A stretch of 64,000 bases of DNA from CAYNJY01 sp964397755 (GTDB taxonomy: Bacteria > Patescibacteriota > Microgenomatia > UBA10105 > UBA927), in the NCBI GenBank assembly GCA_964397755.1, contig CAYNJY010000002.1, forward strand, positions 1 through 64,000, in the 5' to 3' direction. How positions within the stretch are numbered: the stretch's first letter is position 1; every line of letters begins with the position of its first letter. The notes beneath the pieces were generated by a model. The model worked only from the letters and a program-made list of their open reading frames with translations. It was not told the DNA's origin and did not search any database. Position numbers and translations under genes: made by a program. This document shows, in pieces, positions 23,791 to 31,271 of this stretch.

Positions 23791-23827
23791 AACACCTCGT
23801 CTTTTCATAAAAAGGAGGTGTTTTTTT
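23791..23827 (+). terminator. T-box regulated terminator that also covers the ribosome site
   Basis: AACACCTC (23791-23798) pairs with GAGGTGTT (23815-23822), with an inner CTTTT/AAAAG stem and a two-base bulge, and is followed by TTTTTTT (23821-23827). The 3' arm contains AGGAGGTG, the ribosome-binding site of the next gene, so the hairpin may also block translation. Confidence 0.9.
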
Positions 23828-24463
23828 GTGGGAAAAATGTATCTTGCCAGACACGCGGAGTCAGTCGCCAACACGCAAGGTATGTATCAAGGGCAGACGT
23901 ACGATACTGGTTTATCAAAGCTTGGTTTGCAACAAGCGCAATCGCTTGGCCGTCGCTTTCATGGCCTTCACCTTGATCAGGTCGTGACCTCGCCGCTTTG
24001 GCGTACGCGGTTGACTGCGGCAGTCGTAGCAAGAGGGAAGAATATTCCACTTGTGGTAGATAGTCGGATCAGCGAAACAAACCACGGAGCGTGGGAGGGA
24101 TTGCGGAAAACTTCGGTAGCGGCCCGCTGGCCGAGGTTATATCGGCAATGGCTACGGTTACCATCGACGGTTCATTTTCCCGGCGGTGAGGCGTTTAGAG
24201 AGACGCGCGCACGAGTGCTTGAGTGGTGGAAATGTGCATTGCGCTATCCTGGCACCCAGCTAGTGGTTACTCATGACAACATTTTGCGGATCATTGTTGC
24301 CCAAGTTTTGGGGTTACCGCTTGATAACATCTGGCAATTCCATGTGTATCCGACCGCGATCACCACAGTTGCCGTTACAGGTGGTAAACCCACTATTAGA
24401 ACTCTGAACGACACTAGGCATGTAGAGGAGTGCGACCAGCGCCTTGCAAAGCACGCGCTTTAG
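23828..24463 (+). CDS. Histidine phosphatase family protein, candidate phosphoserine phosphatase
   Basis: A 211-residue protein with ARHAESVAN (the catalytic His in an RHG-like motif) near the start and the second His in VVTHDNILRI. This is the phosphoglycerate-mutase-like histidine phosphatase superfamily. GTG at 23828 is placed 8 bases after AGGAGGTG; ATG at 23837 is an alternative. Position between a serine-type T-box and serS suggests a role in serine supply. Metal-independent phosphoserine phosphatases of this superfamily are known in Hydrogenobacter and cyanobacteria. The substrate here is inferred from context only. Confidence 0.85.
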   Translation: MGKMYLARHAESVANTQGMYQGQTYDTGLSKLGLQQAQSLGRRFHGLHLDQVVTSPLWRTRLTAAVVARGKNIPLVVDSRISETNHGAWEGLRKTSVAARWPRLYRQWLRLPSTVHFPGGEAFRETRARVLEWWKCALRYPGTQLVVTHDNILRIIVAQVLGLPLDNIWQFHVYPTAITTVAVTGGKPTIRTLNDTRHVEECDQRLAKHAL

Positions 24464-24478
24464 ACGTATTCTAAACGT

Positions 24479-25744
24479 ATGTTGGATAGTACATTCATAC
24501 GAGAACATTTGGAATTGTGCAAGCAGGCGGCCAAAGACAAGGGTCGAGATATGGACTGGAATGGGCTGCTTTCTCTGGATGATCAGAGAAGGGAGCTCAT
24601 TGGGAAGGTGGAGGGGCTGAGAGCGGAGAGGAATGCAATCTCCAATACACAATCTCCAATATCCAATACTAGGGGAAAAGAGATCAAGAAGGAATTGAAG
24701 GCATTAGAAGAAGAATTGCGGGGGGTTGAGGAGAAGTTTGGACTGTTAATGCTGACGGTTCCCAACGTACCGGACAAAAGCGTGCCGGTTGGGAACGATG
24801 CATCGGGAAATGTGGAAGTGAAAAAATGGGGCAAGGTGCCAAAAGTTGATTTTCCCGTCCGCGACCACATAGAACTTGCAAAATCACTGGACCTTATCGA
24901 CTTTGAACGCGGCGCCAAAGTGGGTGGTGCGCGGGCATACTTCCTCAAAAACGAGGCCGCCCAGATGGAGCTAGCTCTCATGTGGTATACCCTTCACAAG
25001 CTTGTGGGGAAAGGGTATATGCCGCTTATCGCTCCATCGTTGGTTCGCGAGTTTACACTCTTTGGCAACGGTCAATTTCCGTGGGGTCGGGAAGAGGTCT
25101 ATAGGGTTGAGAAAGACGATATGTACTTGGCCGGGACTGCAGAGGTTCCCGTAACCGCATACTTCGCGGACGAAGTCCTTGCCGAAAAAGACTTGCCCAA
25201 AAAGCTTGTGGCCTTCTCCCCCTGTTTCCGTCGCGAGGCCGGAAGCTACGGTAAGGATACCAAAGGGGTTTATCGACTACACCAATTCAACAAGATTGAA
25301 CAAGTAATTGTCTCAACCAACGATGTGAACAACTCTCTTACTCTTCATGAGGAGTTATTAGCTAATGCAGAAGAAATTTTGCAAGACCTCGAACTGCCGT
25401 ACCGGGTGATGCTCATGTGCACGGGCGAGATGGGCGAGCCGCAGGTGAAGAAGTATGACGTAGAAACGTGGATGCCTAAACGCCGGGCACCAGACGGCGC
25501 CCTGGGGGCATATGGGGAGACGATGTCGAACTCATTCATGGGGGATTTCCAAGCTCGTAGACTTAAGATCCGGTACAAAGCCAAAGACGGAACGGTTATG
25601 TTCTGCCACACGCTCAATAACACCGCGATTGCTTCGCCGCGGATTCTTATCGCCATCTTTGAAAACTATCAGCAGAAAGACGGATCTATTAAAATTCCGA
25701 AGGTGCTCCAATTCTTCTTAGGAAAGAAAGAAATTCGTCGATAA
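24479..25744 (+). CDS. serS: Seryl-tRNA synthetase
   Basis: A 421-residue class II SerRS. The N-terminal long coiled-coil arm (about 25-110) binds the variable arm of tRNA-Ser. Motif 2 is CFRREAGSYGKDTKGVYRLHQFNKIEQV, and motif 3 lies around ASPRILIAIFENYQ. Within the arm, residues about 53-64 (AISNTQSPISNT) are encoded by a CAATCTCCAATA tandem repeat (24636-24669). The gene follows the phosphatase by 15 bases and is under the T-box. TATTCT at 24467-24472 could add a leaderless promoter. Confidence 0.95.
   Translation: MLDSTFIREHLELCKQAAKDKGRDMDWNGLLSLDDQRRELIGKVEGLRAERNAISNTQSPISNTRGKEIKKELKALEEELRGVEEKFGLLMLTVPNVPDKSVPVGNDASGNVEVKKWGKVPKVDFPVRDHIELAKSLDLIDFERGAKVGGARAYFLKNEAAQMELALMWYTLHKLVGKGYMPLIAPSLVREFTLFGNGQFPWGREEVYRVEKDDMYLAGTAEVPVTAYFADEVLAEKDLPKKLVAFSPCFRREAGSYGKDTKGVYRLHQFNKIEQVIVSTNDVNNSLTLHEELLANAEEILQDLELPYRVMLMCTGEMGEPQVKKYDVETWMPKRRAPDGALGAYGETMSNSFMGDFQARRLKIRYKAKDGTVMFCHTLNNTAIASPRILIAIFENYQQKDGSIKIPKVLQFFLGKKEIRR
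24636..24669 (+). repeat. Degenerate tandem repeat (CACAATCTCCAATA) inside serS
   Basis: Two copies of CAATCTCCAATA, 14 bases apart, followed by TCCAATAC. It encodes an Asn/Ser/Pro-rich bump in the coiled-coil arm without breaking the frame. Confidence 0.8.
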
Positions 25745-25767
25745 TTTTTCAAGGCCTTATGTAACTC

Positions 25768-26412
25768 ATGCGTTGGCTTTCCTATATTTATCCCCAAACC
25801 ATTGCTCGCTTCACATCTGCCTACAACAAAGATATTCGAGTGGTAGAGGAACATGGTCGATACAAAGTCCTTGTCAACGGCTCGCCGCAGTCAGGGCTGT
25901 ATATTAAAAAGCTCTGGATCCATGCGTTTGCACGAGCACCTCTTCCAGATACGTCAGGCGTGAAGAACATCCTTATTCTTGGTATTGGCGGTGGCACAGT
26001 CATCCATCTAGTATCGAAAAAGTATCCATCCGCTGATATCGAGGCAGTCGATATAGATCCAACAATGGTTGAAATTGCAGACACATACTTTGGGTTGAGA
26101 AAGGTTCCAAATCTCGCTGTCGTTGTTGAGGATGCGAAGCGTTTTGTCGCAAAGAGTACTTCGAAGAAGCGCTATGACATCATCGTTGTCGATATTTTTG
26201 TCGGCAGTACAGTCCCAGATTTTGTTGCAAAAAGCCCGTTCCTTCAACGCCTTGCCGGTATGCGGAGAGATGAGGGCATTGTCATACTTAATTACTTACG
26301 AGAGAAAGAGTACCTGATGCGCTCAGACGTACTTGATAAAACGCTCCGCACGATATTTTCAGATGTGCGTGATACGAAATGGAACAATAACCGCGCGTTC
26401 TTCGTTCGATAG
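25768..26412 (+). CDS. Spermidine synthase-like methyltransferase-fold protein
   Basis: A 214-residue protein with a Rossmann-type SAM-binding core: ILILGIGGGTVIHLVSKKYP (motif I), EAVDIDPTMVEIA (motif II acid) and YDIIVVDIFVGS. This pattern is that of the spermidine synthase/PABS family, which transfers aminopropyl groups. The N-terminal beta domain is shortened, and the typical active-site Asp region reads DIFVGSTVPDF. Activity on polyamines is uncertain; many short relatives are uncharacterised. It lies between serS and secA. Confidence 0.78.
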   Translation: MRWLSYIYPQTIARFTSAYNKDIRVVEEHGRYKVLVNGSPQSGLYIKKLWIHAFARAPLPDTSGVKNILILGIGGGTVIHLVSKKYPSADIEAVDIDPTMVEIADTYFGLRKVPNLAVVVEDAKRFVAKSTSKKRYDIIVVDIFVGSTVPDFVAKSPFLQRLAGMRRDEGIVILNYLREKEYLMRSDVLDKTLRTIFSDVRDTKWNNNRAFFVR

Positions 26413-26442
26413 TCTCCTTCTTTGTGATAAAATTGTTTCATC

Positions 26443-29196
26443 ATGTTTAAGTTTCTTTCGAAGCTCCTTGACACGAACGAAAAGGAGCTCCGAAGTCTAC
26501 GCGCAGTTGTCGAGAAGATTAACAGCCTCGAGAATGAAACGAAAAAGCTCAAGGACGCTGACTTTGCAAAGAAAACTGTACAGCTGAAAGAGCGGTTGAC
26601 AAGCGGTGATGCCCTTGATGACGTTCTTCCCGAGGCGTACGCACTTGTCCGAGAAGCGGCTCGCCATACGATCGGAGAACGCCACTATGACGTACAATTG
26701 ATCGCGGCTATCGCGCTCCACCAAGGGAAAGTGGCAGAGCAGAAAACAGGAGAGGGAAAGACCTTGTCCGCTACCCCCGCGTTATATCTCAACGCGCTCA
26801 CCGGTCGGGGAGTTCACCTCGTCACCGTCAACGACTACCTTGCCCGACGGGATGCCGGATGGATGGGGTCAGTGTTTTACCTTCTGGGGTTGTCAGTTTC
26901 CGCAATCATTAGTGATCAATCATTCCTGTACGATCCGACATTCGAGGACAAAAGCTCCGTAGACTGGAGACTGAGACATTTGCGTCCGATTAGTCGCAAA
27001 GAGGCGTATCAAGCGGATGTCACCTACGGGATAAACAGTGAATTCGGGTTTGACTACTTGCGCGACAACATGGCAACAGACATGAGCCAGCTCGTGCAGC
27101 GAGACTACCACTTTGCGATTATCGACGAAGTGGATTCGATTTTGATTGATGAAGCTCGTACCCCGCACATCATTTCCGCGCCGGCAGAGGAAGCCACCCA
27201 CAAGTACTACGAGTACGCGAAACTGGTTGGGAAGCTAACGCCGCAGGTGGACTTTGTCATTGACGAGAAGCTTCGTACAGCCCACCTGACTGATCACGGG
27301 ATCGTGAAAGTGGAAAAAATGATGGGATTGGGGAACATCTATGAGAGCGACTTTGAGACCGTGCACCACATAGAAGCAGCGCTCAAAGCGAGTACGCTTT
27401 TTCGCAAGGAAAAAGATTACATTGTAAAAGATGGTCAGGTTGTTATCGTTGATGAGTTTACCGGCAGACTTCTTCACGGCCGAAGGTTTAGCGAAGGAAT
27501 TCATCAGGCGATTGAAGCCAAAGAGGGGGTAACGATCCAGCAGGAAAGCCGGACGCTTGCGACGGTTTCACTCCAAAACTACTTTCGTATGTACGAGAGG
27601 CTTTCCGGTATGACCGGAACCGCGGCAACCGAGGCAGAAGAGTTTCGGAAAATCTACGGACTCGATGTGGTCGTCATCCCCACGCACCGGCTGATGGTTC
27701 GTCAGGATTTTTCCGATAGCGTCTACAAAACGACGCGCGCCAAGTACACGGCGGTCGTCGGCGACATTACTGAGCACTACAAGCGCGGTCAGCCGGTGCT
27801 GGTCGGAACGACGTCGATTGAAAAGAACGAACTCCTGAGCGACTTTCTCAAACGCAAAGGAATTCCTCATCAGCTACTCAACGCGAAGAACCACCTCAAG
27901 GAGGCAATGATTATCGCAGAGGCTGGTAAAAAAGGAGCGATTACTGTGGCAACCAATATGGCTGGACGCGGCGTGGACATTATCCTCGGCGGTTCCCAAA
28001 AGGAGAAGTGGGAGGTAGAAAGTGAGCAGGAATGGGAGCGGGAGACGAAAGATTGGCAGAAACGACACGATGAGATTGTTGCCGTAGGCGGCCTTCACGT
28101 CATCGGCACCGAGCGGCATGAGTCGCGGCGGATAGACAATCAACTTCGCGGCCGGTCTGGCAGACAAGGCGACCCCGGGTCGAGCAGATTCTTTGTCGCG
28201 CTCGATGACGACATTATGCGGCTCTTTGGCGGAGATCAGGTAGCTCGCCTCATGACCATCTTCAAGCTTCCGGAGGATGTGCCGCTTGAGCACCAGATGG
28301 TTTCCAAGTCCATTGAGCAAGCGCAGGTGAAAGTCGAAGGATTTCACTTTGACAGCCGTAAGCACCTCGTTGAGTACGACGATGTGCTCAATAAGCAGCG
28401 TGAGATCGTGTACAAACGCCGAAGGAAAATTTTGGAAGGAGAAAGCCAAAAAGAGGCAATATTGAACAAAATCCAAACTGAAATTGCAAACATTGTATCC
28501 GTTTATGCAGGAGCTGAGAATGCGATAGAGAGAGAAAAAATTGTCGGAGAATTTGCCTCTATTATTCCGTTTGATCCATCGTCTCAAGAGCAGCTTCAGA
28601 AACAGTTGCAGCAGGCACACACAGTTTCCGACATTGCTGACTTTTTAGCAAAGATTAGCGCCGACATGTACGAACAGCGAGAGAAACAGGTGTCAAGTGA
28701 GATTACGCGGCAAATCGAGCGCTGGGTGAGTTTGCAGGTCATAGATAATCTCTGGATGGATCATTTGGATGCCATAGATGATTTGCGTGAGGGTATTGGA
28801 CTTAGAGGTTATGGCCAGCGGGATCCTCTCGTTGAGTACAAAAACGAAGCCTTCACCATGTTCGAGCGTCTCATTGCAACTATCGATAAGGAAATCGTCT
28901 ACCGGATTTATAAGGTACAGGTCCAGACGGCCCCCACCTCCGCGATGGCTTCGGCGGGCAAGCCCCAAGCCCCAACTCTTCCCCAAGTTGTACCATCTAC
29001 GGTTCCAGCAGGAGGCAATCCGCAACCAAGCGTCATTCGTCGGATCACACACGTCCAACCTTTACCCAATCCCCAAACCCTCACCCCCAACCTCTTAAAA
29101 AAACTCGGTCGCAACGATCCCTGTCCGTGCGGAGCGAAAAAACCAGATGGCACTTCAAAAAAGTATAAACATTGTTGTTATCCAAAGTATGGATAA
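26443..29196 (+). CDS. secA: Protein translocase ATPase SecA
   Basis: A 917-residue SecA, the motor of Sec-dependent export. Walker A is TGEGKTLSATPALY (about 102-115), the DEVDSILIDEARTP box follows, and helicase motifs run to GRSGRQGDPGSSRFF. The C-terminus ends with a zinc SEC-C motif (CPCGAKKPDG...HCC). The linker before it is Pro/Gln/Thr-rich and encoded by C-rich degenerate repeats (for example CCCAATC CCCAAAC around 29062-29090). An extended -10 (TGATAAAAT, ending 26433) lies 9 bases before the ATG, suggesting a leaderless mRNA. Confidence 0.97.
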   Translation: MFKFLSKLLDTNEKELRSLRAVVEKINSLENETKKLKDADFAKKTVQLKERLTSGDALDDVLPEAYALVREAARHTIGERHYDVQLIAAIALHQGKVAEQKTGEGKTLSATPALYLNALTGRGVHLVTVNDYLARRDAGWMGSVFYLLGLSVSAIISDQSFLYDPTFEDKSSVDWRLRHLRPISRKEAYQADVTYGINSEFGFDYLRDNMATDMSQLVQRDYHFAIIDEVDSILIDEARTPHIISAPAEEATHKYYEYAKLVGKLTPQVDFVIDEKLRTAHLTDHGIVKVEKMMGLGNIYESDFETVHHIEAALKASTLFRKEKDYIVKDGQVVIVDEFTGRLLHGRRFSEGIHQAIEAKEGVTIQQESRTLATVSLQNYFRMYERLSGMTGTAATEAEEFRKIYGLDVVVIPTHRLMVRQDFSDSVYKTTRAKYTAVVGDITEHYKRGQPVLVGTTSIEKNELLSDFLKRKGIPHQLLNAKNHLKEAMIIAEAGKKGAITVATNMAGRGVDIILGGSQKEKWEVESEQEWERETKDWQKRHDEIVAVGGLHVIGTERHESRRIDNQLRGRSGRQGDPGSSRFFVALDDDIMRLFGGDQVARLMTIFKLPEDVPLEHQMVSKSIEQAQVKVEGFHFDSRKHLVEYDDVLNKQREIVYKRRRKILEGESQKEAILNKIQTEIANIVSVYAGAENAIEREKIVGEFASIIPFDPSSQEQLQKQLQQAHTVSDIADFLAKISADMYEQREKQVSSEITRQIERWVSLQVIDNLWMDHLDAIDDLREGIGLRGYGQRDPLVEYKNEAFTMFERLIATIDKEIVYRIYKVQVQTAPTSAMASAGKPQAPTLPQVVPSTVPAGGNPQPSVIRRITHVQPLPNPQTLTPNLLKKLGRNDPCPCGAKKPDGTSKKYKHCCYPKYG

Positions 29197-29255
29197 AAGA
29201 AAAAGCAAGCGCAGTCCTCCTGAAATCGCTGCACCAGTATCCCTACCGGAACCAT

Positions 29256-29281
29256 TTGACATATTAGCATATATATGCTAA
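29256..29281 (+). promoter_or_regulatory. Promoter and palindromic operator of the toxin-antitoxin pair
   Basis: TTGACA (29256-29261) is followed by a perfect 18-bp palindrome TTAGCATATATATGCTAA (29264-29281) that fills the -35/-10 spacer. This is where an antitoxin dimer would bind to repress its own operon. The antitoxin ATG is at 29294. Confidence 0.65.
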
Positions 29282-29293
29282 TGATGTCTTACC

Positions 29294-29515
29294 ATGCAGC
29301 TTATTCGAACCACTCTCCGCTTAAATGAGGCGCTTAAGAAAGAAGCGGAGCGTCTCGCTCTCGAGCAGGAGAAAACGCTACAGGATATTTTCAATGACGC
29401 ACTGGAGCGCTATCTTGCACAGAAAGCCCGCAAGGAAGCGACGAAAATTCGTTTTCGCACCCACCGGCTCGGCGCACCGCTTGACCGCTTGACCCGCGCG
29501 GATTACTACCGGTAG
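29294..29515 (+). CDS. vapB: VapB-like antitoxin (ribbon-helix-helix type)
   Basis: A 73-residue protein with an N-terminal beta strand and helices (RTTLRLNEALKKEAERLALEQEKTLQDIFNDALERYL) in ribbon-helix-helix style. The C-terminal tail, rich in Arg, would wrap the toxin. It is followed three bases later by a PIN-domain gene and preceded by a palindromic operator, which supports a type II antitoxin. Confidence 0.8.
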   Translation: MQLIRTTLRLNEALKKEAERLALEQEKTLQDIFNDALERYLAQKARKEATKIRFRTHRLGAPLDRLTRADYYR

Positions 29516-29517
29516 CC

Positions 29518-29940
29518 ATGATTCTTATAGATTCAAATATTCTCGTTTACGCCATCAATCGGGATTCTCCAAAACACAAGCGAGCCAAAGCATATCTGGC
29601 AGACCACCAGAAAGAACTTGCCCTGGCACAGCAAAATATTTTGGAGACCGTGTGGGTGCTCACACACCGAAAGTTTACTCACCCTATGACTTCCCGCGCA
29701 GCACTTGATGCAGCAAGCCGAATTGCGACGGTGGCTACCCTTATTACGCCGGTGAGAGCCACATATTATCTCGCGTGCGACCTCATCAAACAGCACCGTT
29801 TGTCAGGAGATCGCGTTTTCGATGCGTACCTTGCAGCAACAATGCTTACCAATGGAGTGACGTCGATTGCTACCGATAATGTGGGTGATTATGCCGGGTT
29901 TCGTGGAATTGCCGTGATCAATCCGTTTTCTTCGTCCTAG
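29518..29940 (+). CDS. vapC: VapC-like PIN-domain ribonuclease toxin
   Basis: A 140-residue PIN domain. Acidic active-site residues are D5 (MILIDSNILVYA), E43 (NILETVWVLT), the Asp in GDRVFDAYLAATM and the Asp of ATDNVGDYAG. Such toxins cut tRNA or rRNA when released from their antitoxin. It converges on rnhB with a 23-base overlap. Confidence 0.88.
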   Translation: MILIDSNILVYAINRDSPKHKRAKAYLADHQKELALAQQNILETVWVLTHRKFTHPMTSRAALDAASRIATVATLITPVRATYYLACDLIKQHRLSGDRVFDAYLAATMLTNGVTSIATDNVGDYAGFRGIAVINPFSSS

Positions 29941-30589
29941 CCAGACGCGCGTCTTTGAGGTATTCAACATCCCCCGCGACGTCTGACTTACGCCATACGT
30001 GATGTCGCAGCGCTGTGGTCACAAAGATATTACGATGGTAGCGGCAGGTACCGTAGCGGTGAATTGCCTTAAGGTGGGCAGGGGTGCCGTAGCCGGCGTT
30101 TCGTTGCCATTTATACTCAGGAAATTCGCGGTGGAGCTCACGCATGAGGCGGTCGCGTTCGACTTTAGCGACAATGCCGGCAAGAATTACCTCGGGAACT
30201 GTGGCATCGGCGTCAACAAGGGTCCTTACTCTATGAGTCTTTCCTTGAATACGTCCGAGCCTGAGCCGGCCGTCAACTATGTAGGTATTTGCCTCAACCC
30301 GTTTGATGAGGGCTCGAATCGCTTCGCGGTTGGCTCTTTGGATGCCGCGGTTGTTGATCTTCCTTGAAGAAACAACTTCGATGTTGATTGTAGCCTTGAG
30401 TTTTCTGAGTGCCTGATAGATTCGCCGGCGATGGGCGGGAGAGAGGAGTTTGCCGTCACGAATTTTTAAGCGAGCAAGGCGAGCCACCTTGACTGGCGGG
30501 CAGTTGAGCACTACTGCTAGAGCCACCAGCGGTCCGGCCAGCGCCCCACGACCAGATTCATCAATTCCACACACTATCATCTTCTCCAC
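29918..30589 (-). CDS. rnhB: Ribonuclease HII
   Basis: A 223-residue RNase HII, which cuts RNA in RNA-DNA hybrids and single misincorporated ribonucleotides. The active-site D-E pair lies in CGIDESGRGALAGPL (residues 8-22); later acidic residues are in YIVDGRLRL and LVDADATVPEV. YGTPAHLKAI and the RYH segment are typical. A TATAAT box (30598-30603) sits 8 bases before the GTG at 30589, so the transcript is probably leaderless from GTG. Confidence 0.93.
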   Translation of the reverse strand: MEKMIVCGIDESGRGALAGPLVALAVVLNCPPVKVARLARLKIRDGKLLSPAHRRRIYQALRKLKATINIEVVSSRKINNRGIQRANREAIRALIKRVEANTYIVDGRLRLGRIQGKTHRVRTLVDADATVPEVILAGIVAKVERDRLMRELHREFPEYKWQRNAGYGTPAHLKAIHRYGTCRYHRNIFVTTALRHHVWRKSDVAGDVEYLKDARLARTKKTD

Positions 30590-30631
30590 CCAGGTGCATT
30601 ATATGGTAAAATAAACATCCGGAGGTGGGGT

Positions 30632-31057
30632 GTGGATCAGAGAGTTCTTGATTTTCTCGCCAAGCATCGCGTATGCTCGTTGACAACGTTACTTGCCGAC
30701 GGCTCGCCGCATGCGGCGGCGCTACACTATTCACACAGAAGTGAACCGCTGACCCTCTATTTTTCTACCGAGAACACCAGTAAAAAATGTCAGGCCCTTC
30801 TGGATGGAAAGCCGGGGAAAGCGTCGGTAGTTGTGGGCTTTAGCGAAGAGGAGTGGGTGACCTTGCAGATGGATGGAGAGGTACAGGTCGTTGAGGATGC
30901 AATATTGCCTAAGGTTCATGAACTCCACTACGCTAAACATCCAGACTCGGCAAAATATAAAGACGATCCGGCGACAGTATTTTTAGTATTCACTCCCTCT
31001 TGGTGGCGCTCCACTGATTTCAACACAACTCCTCCAACGATCCTTCAGTCAACATAA
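30632..31057 (+). CDS. Pyridoxamine 5'-phosphate oxidase-fold flavoprotein
   Basis: A 141-residue split-barrel protein (RVCSLTTLLADGSPHAAALHYSHR, then LTLYFSTENTSKKCQALLDGK) of the PNPOx-like FMN or F420-binding family. The exact reaction is not known for such short members. The GTG at 30632 follows GGAGGTGGGG. TAAAAT at 30607-30612 is a possible -10, back-to-back with that of rnhB. Confidence 0.8.
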   Translation: MDQRVLDFLAKHRVCSLTTLLADGSPHAAALHYSHRSEPLTLYFSTENTSKKCQALLDGKPGKASVVVGFSEEEWVTLQMDGEVQVVEDAILPKVHELHYAKHPDSAKYKDDPATVFLVFTPSWWRSTDFNTTPPTILQST

Positions 31058-31102
31058 TTTTTCACCACACAGCAACGTAAAGCAAAACCACCGCGCGAGC
31101 TC

Positions 31103-31130
31103 TGTTATCGTGTTCTAGAACATGATAACA
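31103..31130. promoter_or_regulatory. 28-nt inverted repeat with TGTTCTAGAACA core
   Basis: TGTTATC and GATAACA flank TGTTCTAGAACA, with a single mismatched pair. It lies in the 214-base gap before kamA. No T-tract follows, so an operator is more likely than a terminator. The core is shared with the palindrome before rdgB. Confidence 0.5.
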
Positions 31131-31216
31131 AGGAACGGATCACTATGCTGGAGATCAATACTACCGTACGTATTCTATTCCGAAGAAAAAAATTACGAAG
31201 AAAAAAAATTGACCTG

Positions 31217-31245
31217 TTGACATTTCAAAAATTTCTTACTACTGT
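31217..31245 (+). promoter_or_regulatory. Candidate kamA promoter with A-rich upstream repeat
   Basis: TTGACA (31217-31222) and TACTGT (31240-31245) are 17 bases apart. A duplicated A-rich segment (CGAAGAAAAAAATT twice, 31181-31210) lies just upstream and could act as an UP element. A 55-codon frame with two RRKK groups also runs from 31145 through this region but lacks clear signals. Confidence 0.45.
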
Positions 31246-31271
31246 TAATTCATTGTTTGTTGTCACACACC

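Larger units (their letters stand above)
23560..23827 (+). promoter_or_regulatory. T-box riboswitch, predicted tRNA-Ser type
   Basis: The leader ends in a T-box antiterminator: AAAAG (23774-23778) with CTTTT (23801-23805), the bulge TGGCACC (23779-23785), then ACGAG (23786-23790) with CTCGT (23796-23800). The bulge TGGC complements a tRNA 3' end GCCA, i.e. discriminator G, as in bacterial tRNA-Ser. The competing terminator uses the same bases. Upstream, hairpins TACCGA/TCGGTA (23586-23605 region), ACGGG/CCCGT and GAGTTA/TAACTC are seen, but I could not place Stem I and its specifier codon. A REP-like repeat lies within the leader. It controls a histidine phosphatase and serS. Confidence 0.8.

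Noticed and set aside
27874..28620. 248-codon antisense frame inside secA
   Set aside because: secA is intact in the same place; the antisense frame has no recognisable domain or promoter.
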